In this document: in pieces, positions 26,896 through 36,000 of the stretch | Numbering within the stretch: position 1 is the first letter of the stretch | Layout of the letters: the number at the start of each line of letters is the position of its first letter | Assembly: GCF_000974425.1 (NCBI RefSeq) | Contig: NZ_CP010429.1 | Span: 2,976,001 to 3,040,000 of the forward strand | Reading direction: 5' to 3' | Origin: Spirosoma radiotolerans | Lineage (GTDB): Bacteria; Bacteroidota; Bacteroidia; Cytophagales; Spirosomataceae | Length of the DNA: 64,000 nt | Program-made: the position numbers and the translations under genes | Notes under the pieces: model-generated | What the model saw: the letters and a program-made list of their open reading frames with translations, nothing else | Databases searched by the model: none | Told to the model about the DNA's origin: nothing

Positions 26896-27222
26896 TTAGT
26901 GCCAGGCATCGCGCAACGGGGAAACGTCAGACTGCCGGATTAGTGGGTTGTTGTTGAGCCACTCAATTACGTTATTCCGTTGCGTTTCGGAAACGCTGCC
27001 TCGGCGGGCATCTAGCGTAACAAATCCATCCCATTGATTATGGCCACCACCCCCGCCAAATACAAGCTTATTGGCTTCGATCGCGTCGCGGATAAAGGCA
27101 TCCAGTAAGCTATTGCGCTCATTAGTGGATAAGTCGGGATTGAACTGAAAGGATAGCGCAAAACCAAACTCCGTAAATTCACCACGATGAAATTTTTTTC
27201 TAAACCGCTTACCAGATCGCAT
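26896..27222 (-). CDS. YggL/DUF469-family 50S ribosome-binding protein
   Basis: A 108-residue protein aligning by eye along its full length with E. coli YggL. Shared positions include RFRKKFHRGEFTEFGF at the N-terminus, LLDAFIRDAIEANKLVFGGGG in the middle, the QWDGFVT strand, and a C-terminal VIEWLNNN...SPLRDAW. YggL binds the 50S subunit; its exact role is not settled. The location is unexpected: it is embedded between two DUF4157 cargo genes with gaps of about 40-55 bases on either side. It has no DUF4157 leader itself, so it is more likely an accessory or self-protection protein than cargo. A chance insertion is also possible. Confidence 0.82.
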   Translation of the reverse strand: MRSGKRFRKKFHRGEFTEFGFALSFQFNPDLSTNERNSLLDAFIRDAIEANKLVFGGGGGHNQWDGFVTLDARRGSVSETQRNNVIEWLNNNPLIRQSDVSPLRDAWH

Positions 27223-27260
27223 TTTTCAGTACAATTCAAGAACCTGATTTTAGAAATAGA

Positions 27261-28907
27261 CTAGGAAAGGCAATTGTCATTCAACGCTTTAATAATACTC
27301 CGACATGTGCCATTTTCTTTTATACTCCTGGGGATGGTCGTGATTTGCTGGTCATTTTTATAGACGATGGTATGGCTGCCGCCTTCTTTCGTACTACAGC
27401 CCCCTTTATTAGCGGCATTAATCAGTGTATTTCGCTTACAGTCAGACGGATAGCTGAGTTTGCCCTTCAGCGCCGTAACGTCAGCCGATTCTGATTCTGA
27501 GGGCGTGACGGGCCGTGCTGCGGGCGCAGGCCGGCTTTGCCAGTTCACCAAGCCAATCAAACCGGAAGCGGTTGAGTAATTGTGATTGCGGGAAATCCAG
27601 GGGGCTAGCCCAAACATCGCCGTTTCTATCTCGGCATCGGCCTCTACCCGGGCACCCATAAATACATCCACCTCGTCAACGCTGTTCGGTACGTCATACA
27701 GTGGCTGAACCGAGTCACTATAAGGTACGAGCGTGCCTTCATTTACTTTTTTTAGCGGTATCGTCACCTTCGCAGTACCATCGCCGACGGGGTGCTCGAC
27801 TTCGATCAGGCCAAGGTCGCCAACGGTTGCTGCGGAGATACCGCCATTTTTTATTTCAAACAAATTTTTTCCGGGTGGAGTAGGGTTGGCCGCTGTTCGT
27901 TCAACGGCCCGTCCCCATACGACAGAAGCGGCTCTGGCATAATAAAGGTCTTCGGCTTTGGCATTACCGGCATATTGACCAAATAACTTCAGTTGAAGAA
28001 AATCAGCGTCTTTGCCGTCATTCTTAAAGACAAAATGCTGGGTACGCCATTGCGAGGATTGGGCTTTACCGCCAACTTGTTGGTGAACAAAACCAGTTTC
28101 CTGCCAGGTACTAGCTTTGCTAAGGAGACCGCCCACAGAAGGACTGTTGTAACTCATGGGTAAAACGGAGCCATTTTCCTCGGTCATGTTGATTTCTGTC
28201 ATGGCATTGGCCTCTACCTTATCCAGACTCCATTTTCTTTGGATAACGAGTGTCGGTTTCGTATTGATTATCCCCGCGTTTTCGCCACCCCGATTGGACT
28301 GCCCCTGCTGCACCGTATGAGTCAATTCATGAGCTAGTAAGTGCCTGCCCTCCGCCGAGTCTGGGGCGTATTTTCCCTGATTAAAATAGATGTCGCTGCC
28401 CACGGTGAATGCCTGAGCATTTAACTCCCGCGAGAGCTGTACGGCATACTCGCCCGTATGAATGTTAACGCCCGAAAAATCCACGCCGAAGCGAGTTTCC
28501 ATGAAGCTGCGAGTGTTTTCGGCCAAGGGGGTGCCTCCCCCTTTCGTAGCCTGAATCTGGTTGGTTACCGCCAGGCTGGTCGTTCCTGCGCCCGCATCGG
28601 TTTTTCGCTGGATAAAGGAAACCAGCGGTTTGCGCTGGAGTTGTTCCTCTTCCTGACAATGGGCGCACTTACGCTGGATGAACGAGGGTTCGGCCATGCG
28701 CATGACACGGTCGGCCATCGAGTCGGCTTCGGCTTCCAGGGGGTCATCGACGGCCCCGACGGTGAGTTTGCGCTGGAGGGGCAGACGCTGGACGCTGATT
28801 GGCTGCACAGGCTGATTGAATGTCTCTGTGGGCACAGCTACGGCTGGCTTACTCGCTGCAGCTGGCGTAAGTTGAGACGGGGTCGATAGGGGAGCGTGTT
28901 CAGTCAT
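27261..28907 (-). CDS. eCIS cargo candidate 2: DUF4157 protein with HicA-like C-terminal domain
   Basis: 548 residues. The N-terminal part mirrors cargo 1: leader with CAHC (C81, C84), METRFGVDFSGVNIHTGEYA, AQAFTVGSDIYFNQGKYAPDS and HELTHTVQQ at 193-201. The middle (about 225-470) is unfamiliar. The last 59 residues contain LINAANKGGCSTKEGGSHTI, then VYKNDQQITTIPR and NGTCRSIIKALND. This follows the order of HicA mRNA interferases: helix, G-S-H on the central strand, T-I/V-P, then GT-x-R-x-I-x-K. H512 would be the catalytic histidine. This makes an RNA-degrading injected toxin likely, though the assignment rests on motif order and not on a search. Confidence 0.8.
   Translation of the reverse strand: MTEHAPLSTPSQLTPAAASKPAVAVPTETFNQPVQPISVQRLPLQRKLTVGAVDDPLEAEADSMADRVMRMAEPSFIQRKCAHCQEEEQLQRKPLVSFIQRKTDAGAGTTSLAVTNQIQATKGGGTPLAENTRSFMETRFGVDFSGVNIHTGEYAVQLSRELNAQAFTVGSDIYFNQGKYAPDSAEGRHLLAHELTHTVQQGQSNRGGENAGIINTKPTLVIQRKWSLDKVEANAMTEINMTEENGSVLPMSYNSPSVGGLLSKASTWQETGFVHQQVGGKAQSSQWRTQHFVFKNDGKDADFLQLKLFGQYAGNAKAEDLYYARAASVVWGRAVERTAANPTPPGKNLFEIKNGGISAATVGDLGLIEVEHPVGDGTAKVTIPLKKVNEGTLVPYSDSVQPLYDVPNSVDEVDVFMGARVEADAEIETAMFGLAPWISRNHNYSTASGLIGLVNWQSRPAPAARPVTPSESESADVTALKGKLSYPSDCKRNTLINAANKGGCSTKEGGSHTIVYKNDQQITTIPRSIKENGTCRSIIKALNDNCLS
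28626..28777. repeat. 152-bp direct repeat copy B in cargo leader region
   Basis: Copy of 26566-26717 differing at two positions. The repeat suggests recent duplication or gene conversion of the cargo leader. Confidence 0.92.
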
Positions 28908-28958
28908 TCGATTCGTGCCGTTAAGTCTATTTTGTAGATGATGAATCCGTTAACATGC

Positions 28959-30026
28959 CTAATCGCTGAGCCATTCCCAAAGGGCTTGTGCCCCACCCAT
29001 AACGGCTCCACCAACTAGGCCACCCAAGCCGGCTCCATACGCAGCACCGGCAACTCCGCCCGCTGCCCCACCGCCAACGGTCCCTACACCCGGCGCAACC
29101 AGTGTACCACCGACTCCGCCACCAAGTGCGCCCAGGATCGCTCCGCCTACCATACCAATGCCTGCGCCAACGGCCGTGGCGGTCGCAATACGTCTGGTTG
29201 CGGCTGAACTTCTCGCTGGAGCATTTTCGGGCACGGGCACGGTTGTCGGTTGATTTCTACACCGGACCGTATGGCCTATGCAATTCGCTAGTGCGTTTTG
29301 CAACTCCGCTATCTCCACCGCATGCCTTCCATTCGGATAGTCAGGCGTCGGATTTGCGATATCCCATTGCTGGTGCCTTAAAATAGTGTGTCGTAAGTAA
29401 TTGATTTTTAGGGAAAGCTGCGAACAGGTATCAGTACTTGTACATCTTAGATCGGTTCCTTCGGGAGGATGGTAAGGTCCTCCCGGCTCGTGTTGCCTTT
29501 GGACTATTCTATGGATGGGTGATTGGCTGCTCTGCTGCACCGTGTGCGTCAGCTCATGGGCCAGTAAGTGCCTACCGTCCATTGAATCGGGGGCATACTT
29601 GCCGGAATTAAAATAGATGTCGCTGCCCACGGTAAATGCCTGGGCATTTAACTCACGGGACAGTTGTACGGCATACTCGCCCGTATGAATGTTAACGCCC
29701 GAAAAATCCGTGCCGAAGCGAGTCTCCATGAAGGTTCGGGTTGTTGCGGGCAACGGATTACCCCCGCCCTGAGTTGCCTGAATCTGGCTGGTGGTAGCCT
29801 GAGTGGCCTGACTGCCGCCCGCTTCGGTTTTTCGCTGGATGAACGAGGCCATCGGTTTGCGCTGAAACTGTTCCTTTTCCTGACAGTGGGCGCATTTGCG
29901 CTGCACGAAAGGCTGCTCCGGCATCCGCATAATTTGGCCGGCTACGGCGTTAGCCTGTTGCTCGTAGGCATCGTTGGCTGCGCCAACAGTGAGCGTCGGT
30001 TCAGCGGTTTCGGTGGTGTGTGTCAT
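28959..30026 (-). CDS. eCIS cargo candidate 3: DUF4157 protein with glycine-zipper tail
   Basis: 355 residues. A short leader with CAHC (C45, C48) and FIQRK, METRFGTDFSGVNIHTGEYA, AQAFTVGSDIYFNSGKYAPDS and HELTHTVQQ (157-165) define the DUF4157 part. Residues of about 190-260 contain a small cysteine-bearing domain (CTSTDTCSQLSLKINYLRHT, then GRHAVEIAELQNALANC) that I cannot name. The last 75 residues are Gly/Ala/Val with GxxxG repeats ending in WEWLSD, suited to membrane insertion. The ATG overlaps the TGA of the AAA+ gene (ATGA at 30023-30026), so it is translated in coupling with the ATPase. Confidence 0.8.
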   Translation of the reverse strand: MTHTTETAEPTLTVGAANDAYEQQANAVAGQIMRMPEQPFVQRKCAHCQEKEQFQRKPMASFIQRKTEAGGSQATQATTSQIQATQGGGNPLPATTRTFMETRFGTDFSGVNIHTGEYAVQLSRELNAQAFTVGSDIYFNSGKYAPDSMDGRHLLAHELTHTVQQSSQSPIHRIVQRQHEPGGPYHPPEGTDLRCTSTDTCSQLSLKINYLRHTILRHQQWDIANPTPDYPNGRHAVEIAELQNALANCIGHTVRCRNQPTTVPVPENAPARSSAATRRIATATAVGAGIGMVGGAILGALGGGVGGTLVAPGVGTVGGGAAGGVAGAAYGAGLGGLVGGAVMGGAQALWEWLSD

Positions 30027-31579
30027 AAACTTTTCCCTTCCTTTCGATACTCTTTTCGAATGCCCTGTACGATGTCTTCCAGCAAAATAACCGTTCGTCC
30101 GTCTGATGGCTCGGCTTCCGTGGCGACTCCGGCTTCGGTGGCTGGGTCAGTTGCGTTTGGGGGGCCGGCTTCGGTGGCTCGTTTGGTACGGTTCAGCGCC
30201 ATGAGCGACGCATACTGAACGACGTTCACAATCGAACCTCCGGCCAGATCGTACTGCCGGGCGCACTGGTCAAGGTCAACGCTTTTCTCCAGGACGGCTT
30301 TGGGGCTGATCGCATTTTGCCATAATTTCAGTCGTTCTTTGGGTTGTGGCTTTGGGAAATAAATGACCGACTGCAAGCGCCGACTAAAGGCTTCATCGAC
30401 GTTCTGGCGCATGTTCGACGCCAGGATGACCAGGCCCGCGTAATCCTCCAGCCGTTGAAGCAGGTAGGCAATCTCCTGGTTGGCATATTTATCGTGCGAA
30501 TCGGAGATGTTCGTGCGTTTGCCAAAGAGCGCGTCGGCCTCGTCGAAAAACAAGATCCAGTTTTTATTCTCGGCTTTGCGAAACACTTTTTCCAGGTTTT
30601 TCTCGGTTTCACCAATATACTTCGAGACCACCATCGACAGGTCAATTCGGTACACTTGAAGGCCAAATGTCTTGCCCAGGAGTGCGGCCGTCAGGGTTTT
30701 GCCCGTACCAGGCGGCCCATAGAACAGGGCTTTATAGCCAGGCTTGGTGCGCTTGCCCATATCCCAGGTTTCGTAGAGCGTGCGCCCGTGTTCAAGCCAG
30801 ATTCTGATTTCTTCGATTTGGCGGGCCGTGTTCTCGTCCATGACCAGATCACTCCAGGTCATGCGGGTATACAGCCGTTTTGCCGGAAACTCCAGGCTAA
30901 AGGGTGGGGTACGCAGTTGACCGGTCGTAAAAAAGTCGACGTACTCTTCGCTTACCCCAAGCTGACTGCTGTAATAAGGTTCGTTTCCGTTGGACGAATC
31001 GATGTATAAAACGTTGTGTTCCAGGAGAATATGAGTAGGCTCGAACAGCCGATAGGCATCAAACCGTTTGCCCAGATCATTGCCCGCCAGAATAAACAGA
31101 GCCGTCTCAACCGTTGGCAGAAAGCCGCCGTGTTTCACTCCCTTTACCCCGCCAAATTCGGCATAACCGCGCCCTAACGCTTTGTTGGGCATGAAAAAGA
31201 TGTCTAACAAGTGCGGCTGTATGTGTGGAATAAGAGCCAGCATTAACAGCGTACGTTCCTGCGCGGAGAGTTTGTAGAACCCGACAAACTCCGCATACAC
31301 CGAGCGTTCCGTCGATACGTTGGGTGGGCTATCGAGTGGATCGGGTTCCGAATCGGGGGCGGGTGCTTCCAGGAGTTTAAGCCGGGGAGTGGCTCCCCGC
31401 AGGGACCACCAGTGTTTTTCTTGCTGCTCCCTTTCGGGGGGGGGCGCTTCCTGGGGGAAATAATTGGCTAGACGAAAATTAACGACACGCGCAAACCAAC
31501 TGATTTCGCGGGACAGCGTATCGGCGTTGAGCAGTAATTGCTGCTCCGAAGGTTGAGTGGAGGTTGGTTCGGCTACCAT
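30023..31579 (-). CDS. eCIS AAA+ ATPase (Afp15-like)
   Basis: 518 residues from the ATG at 31579, which overlaps the tape-measure stop; a GTG at 31633 is an alternative. Walker A is GPPGTGKT (about 288-295), Walker B ILFFDEAD (342-349), with sensor-type LASNMRQNVDEAFSRR downstream. An N-terminal domain of about 250 residues precedes the ATPase, as in the Afp15/Pvc15 group required for particle assembly or cargo loading. Odd feature: near the C-terminus a low-complexity stretch repeats TEAGPP/TEAG/TEAEP (30095-30185). It lies between the tape measure and the cargo genes. Confidence 0.92.
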   Translation of the reverse strand: MVAEPTSTQPSEQQLLLNADTLSREISWFARVVNFRLANYFPQEAPPPEREQQEKHWWSLRGATPRLKLLEAPAPDSEPDPLDSPPNVSTERSVYAEFVGFYKLSAQERTLLMLALIPHIQPHLLDIFFMPNKALGRGYAEFGGVKGVKHGGFLPTVETALFILAGNDLGKRFDAYRLFEPTHILLEHNVLYIDSSNGNEPYYSSQLGVSEEYVDFFTTGQLRTPPFSLEFPAKRLYTRMTWSDLVMDENTARQIEEIRIWLEHGRTLYETWDMGKRTKPGYKALFYGPPGTGKTLTAALLGKTFGLQVYRIDLSMVVSKYIGETEKNLEKVFRKAENKNWILFFDEADALFGKRTNISDSHDKYANQEIAYLLQRLEDYAGLVILASNMRQNVDEAFSRRLQSVIYFPKPQPKERLKLWQNAISPKAVLEKSVDLDQCARQYDLAGGSIVNVVQYASLMALNRTKRATEAGPPNATDPATEAGVATEAEPSDGRTVILLEDIVQGIRKEYRKEGKSL

Positions 31580-32928
31580 TGTGTGTATAAAAGGCTGGGC
31601 ATCCAGGGGAGTTTGATCAGGGAGAAACTCCACGGAATGCTGTCAAGCAATACGTCGATTGTTTGTCGTTCAACCTGCAACTCCCAGGCTGAGTTGGTAA
31701 AGGTGAGCACCCCATCGCGTTGCAGAAACCCCTCGCGTAAGCCGTTCACCGACGTACTTTTTAGGGCTTGCCAATGCGAAATAACGTCGGTCAGCAGGGC
31801 GTACGCTTCGCGGTAGCCGGCTTCGGTCAGGTCGATCTTTCGGGGAACGGGTACCTTGAGCGGAATGCCGCACAGCAATTTGCCAAGGGTAAGCAGGTAT
31901 TCGGAAGCATGGGTTTCTCCCGTAGCCAGATAATGCAAACTATGCAGCGCCTTCTCCCGAGACAGGTCATCAATAAATTCGCCGTTTTCAATCCAGCCCA
32001 CTTCTCTGAAAAACGGGGATAAAAACGGGGACAGAAGGATTATTCCTGCGTTTTTAACGAAATACTTAGGTCTGTCGCCAACGGCCGAATCCGTCGCCGA
32101 CTGAAGAAAGGGAGCCTCCGTCGGTTCGAAAGCTACTTGAGAAACGGCGTTGTCTTTCGAAACAGCCTTGTAGTCAGTTAATTGGGTTTTCGATAATTGA
32201 TGGACCGTTGGCCGTTGCAAGGGGCGGTTAAGTACCTGTTCAATGATAGCCCCGGTCTGACTAACCAACGTTGGTTGATGCGTAACGTAGGGCATTAGCC
32301 GTAGATAAACCTCCGCCGGAAGTGGCTCTTGCTTCAGTAAGCTGGCTTCAATTGGTTCGGCATGAACCCAGGTTTGCAGTTCAGGAAAACATCGGCCTAT
32401 TAAATCCGCTGCAACTTCGGTCGTGAATTGGTAGATCAACCGTTGGACAACCTGCGGAGCGCGGATAATACGAAGTAGTTCGGAACGAAGCGTTTCGGGC
32501 TGTTGGTGAATCAGTTCGTTAAGAATAGTGTCCAATTTCGTTGTTTCGGCAATGGCCCACCAAGGTAACTGACCCGTCAGAAGGAAATGAATCAGCGTAT
32601 CGAGATCCGTTTTCTGCCGAGAAACCGCACCGGTTGTCGCCGTAGATAAGGCTAGCTGCTTCACGAAAGCGGCTTCGAAATGGTGCTCAAACGCAGTCGC
32701 AAACAGGTTTTCATCGGGAAAGTCGGTAACGAAAACGGGTAGTTGAACCACCAGTTTATCCAGCCGCAACCACTGATCTTCGGAGATGTAGCGCGAGCAG
32801 ATCCGGTCTATTGCCGACACCAGCAGAGGTTGCAGGGTCCGCCCAACTTCAGCCCCAACCCGCATGGCCTGCTCGTCGGAGGGGCAGGTCATCTCGAACT
32901 GTAGGCTGTTGACAAGGTGCGTTTGCAT
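31573..32928 (-). CDS. eCIS tape-measure protein (Afp14-like)
   Basis: A 451-residue protein beginning MQTHLVNSLQFEMTCPSDEQA, typical of the contractile-injection-system tape-measure family that sets tube length. The C-terminal part contains GIILLSPFLSPFFREVGWIENGEF and YLATGETHASEYLLTLGKLLCGIPL, both family-like. Its stop codon overlaps the start of the AAA+ gene. The gap upstream to the large baseplate gene is about 106 bases, the biggest inside the structural part of the operon. Confidence 0.85.
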   Translation of the reverse strand: MQTHLVNSLQFEMTCPSDEQAMRVGAEVGRTLQPLLVSAIDRICSRYISEDQWLRLDKLVVQLPVFVTDFPDENLFATAFEHHFEAAFVKQLALSTATTGAVSRQKTDLDTLIHFLLTGQLPWWAIAETTKLDTILNELIHQQPETLRSELLRIIRAPQVVQRLIYQFTTEVAADLIGRCFPELQTWVHAEPIEASLLKQEPLPAEVYLRLMPYVTHQPTLVSQTGAIIEQVLNRPLQRPTVHQLSKTQLTDYKAVSKDNAVSQVAFEPTEAPFLQSATDSAVGDRPKYFVKNAGIILLSPFLSPFFREVGWIENGEFIDDLSREKALHSLHYLATGETHASEYLLTLGKLLCGIPLKVPVPRKIDLTEAGYREAYALLTDVISHWQALKSTSVNGLREGFLQRDGVLTFTNSAWELQVERQTIDVLLDSIPWSFSLIKLPWMPSLLYTQW

Positions 32929-33034
32929 AATTCCGAAATTATGGGGCGCAGGTCAAAATACTGGGTATGATTCGATAAGATCATCCCGTTATCATACCCG
33001 GTACATTGATCTGCTTTCTTTGCATAAACGTCCA

Positions 33035-36000
33035 CTAACCCTCGTGTCCGCAGTCGTCCTGGCAATGTCCACAGGTTTGGAGCGTATCCAGCGCTGTGAC
33101 CAATGGATTCACGTTTTCGTAGGCCGGTACTTCATTCGTCGCCATCTCGGTCAGCCAGGCAAGGTAGGTTTGTTCAAACGTCCGCATCTGTTCGATGCCT
33201 ACCCATTTCACCCGCATCTGCACATGGGCCGGTGCCTGGGTCTGTATGGTTTTTTCCACCAGGTTCCGATACGTCCGATCTTTAAACCGGCTGGGCCAGC
33301 AGGGCAGTATCACCGTTGTGCGAAACGAGTACGGGTCTTCATTATGATCGCAGGGATTGGACGCGCAATACCAGTCTAACTGAAACGAGAAAAAGCGAAT
33401 CAGGGCCCCGATGGCCTCCTCTACGTCGAAGGAAACTTTTGGGCCGCCGGGCATTCTGCGATTAAAACTATACCCGCTTTGCCCCAGCACGTCGTTGGGA
33501 TTGTCCGTATGCAGGATGAAGCCATATTTCAGGGCAGACCCCTGTTCACCGTTGTTTACAATCTGATAATTTGCCCGCTCAGAACCATATTCCCGCAGAG
33601 CCGCCAGCCGGTCGCTGAGTTGCTCATATCGCTTGAATTTCAACGGCATATACGTTGTCGCTGGGCCGTAGATAACGCGCTGATACAATAGGCTGATCGA
33701 TTCGGTTGTTTTTTTCGCCCGCGTGAGCACTTCGAGTTTCCAGGGCATTTTGTCGTAACACTGGTCAGCAGGCAGGCGACTTACGCTGATACGGTGGGTG
33801 GGAGCTTCCCCTTCGTCAAGGCCAATGCCCAAGTCGCATTCATCCAGGCAGATGGCAGGCAAGGCTACCGGTATATCGTTCCTCCCCGATTCATCAAGAA
33901 CTTCGTCTAAGCGGGGGCGCAGGAGGATGTGCTCCACCAAGTGCAGCCCCTCCCGTGCATTGACGGCGCTGACCCAGGCCATTATTTTTTTGATAGTGGC
34001 TTCACGGATCTCCCGTTTAGGGTAATACCCACTGGTGGCAATAACCGTGTCGCCGTTGGCGGCCATGAGTTCAAACCAGAACTGCCCAACGTCACCCTGG
34101 TTTTTGCGCGCCCGGTAGTTTACATCGTCGTGAAGCCGGTAATACGACCGTTTTCCGGCCTGCTCAATAAGCAGGTGCATAAGGTCTTCCGTACAGCAAC
34201 CTACGGCTACCTCTACGCTTGTTAACCAAACCTCAGATGGTGAATCAGGGTTTTGCACCTGAATCACCTGGACGGGACTGCCTTTTGGGTTCGTTTTTGG
34301 CTTTTCGCCCGATTTACTTTTTTCCAAAACAGCCTGTGTCAGGATATTCGTCGGGACTAAACTTCGGGTGGCCAGGTCAGGCATACCCAGCAACCGCCTG
34401 ATTCGCCGTTCGGTGCCGGATATATTTTCGATCATGCGTGGTTTGTCGCCATCCTTGCTGTAGACGTCCCACCTCTCATCGATTGAATAATCGAACCCAC
34501 GCGCCCGGTCTCCACTGATTTTTACGTAATCCTGCAGTAGCTTACTTTTGTCGTTTAGCAGCCGATGGTCTACGTTTTGGGGCGAAACTAAGCGGGTCTG
34601 GGCTTCATACTCGTCTATGTCTTCCGAAAAACGCGCCATCAGGTGATTCAAAAACCGGTTTCTTCGTTCTGAAAACTGGTTTGGTTTCTCGACTAAATCT
34701 TCCAGAATCTCCTGGAAGATCGCCTGTACGGACTGCCCGTTTTGGCTATCCCGCGCCCCAGGCTGAGTACCTTTCTGGGGCGGTTCTGGGTGTTCGATCA
34801 GTAGCCGGTCAAGGTCTGTTATTTCCGATAAAACGCGGGTAAAATAGGTTCGTTCAATTCGGTCATCGAATGAAAACAAGTCCCGCAGGTGATCCAGCTG
34901 AACGAGGTAATCGGCCAGTAGTTGCTCAAAAACCAGTAGATAGCCGCGCAACTGGAGTGTCTGTGCCTGGCGCGTGGGACTTTCGATGGCCCCGGCCTCA
35001 TCATACTCTTTCACGGTATAACAGGCCGGTAGCGAATACTGAACAGGGTAGTAGTCGGCCAGTTCCATGTTCTCACCTACCGGAACCGGCAAATCGACGG
35101 CCTGTTTCTGGAGTTTATAGGCTTTTTCCTGCGCTTTAAGATCGGCAAAGAGTTTGTTGACCCGCGCCGGCCGGCGGTCGGTGGAGCTTCCGGTCTGATA
35201 CGTGATAAGCTCTCGCTGCTTGCAAAAAACTGCCTGGCAACCAGTCGTAATCAGCCGGGCCACTTTGCGTTCCTGCCGCAGTCGATCGACCCACTGCCCG
35301 AAATAAGGACCCGTGATGAGCTCGCCCTGCGCATTCATCAAGTAAAATCTCGATATGGCTTTCACTCCCGGCAAATCCATTACCTGATTGATAACATCTG
35401 ATACGTGCAAATTCCGGAACAGGTCAGTTTTGTCGAGCTCGTTGCTGTCAATGAATCCATGACGTAAGGCGGGCCCGTCAAAAATTTCGTCGATGGTCCA
35501 GCCCTTTTCCAGCATTTGGTCAATGGTGTGGTGCCAGACGGCGGGCGTAAAGTATTGGAAGAGCGTATAGTAAATTTGGGCCAGGACCTGGTCAGGGTCG
35601 GCCTGCTCATCCAGATCAACAGCGAGTTGTACGGTGAAATCGTCGTATTCCACCTCATTGACGGCGATAAAATCTTCGCACAGATTGCGGTTACGATTGA
35701 GTCGATCCACTACTTTACGGCGTACTTCCTCCTGGGTCTGCGTGCGTTGTATGTCTTCTTCATACTCGATCAGAACGGTGTATAACCCGTTTAACTCCAG
35801 GATCTTCGTGCCATATGTAGTCGTATTGTGCCGGTTAATTTTTTCCCGGTAGGCTATTTTTTTCGCCTGCAGCTCTACCTTCTCCTCTTTTTGCCTGACC
35901 AGTTCCTCCTTTTCCTGCTCCAGTATCTGACGATTAGGATGGCCCTCCGGCAAATCATTTATCTGACTGGTTAAGGCGTCGATTTCTTTTTCGAGTTGCG

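Noticed and set aside
24691-30026. DUF4157 HELTH motif as proof that the cargo proteins are active proteases
   Set aside because: The motif is a feature of the DUF4157 domain itself, shared by all three proteins. Activity is not shown, and the C-terminal regions are the better candidates for toxic function.
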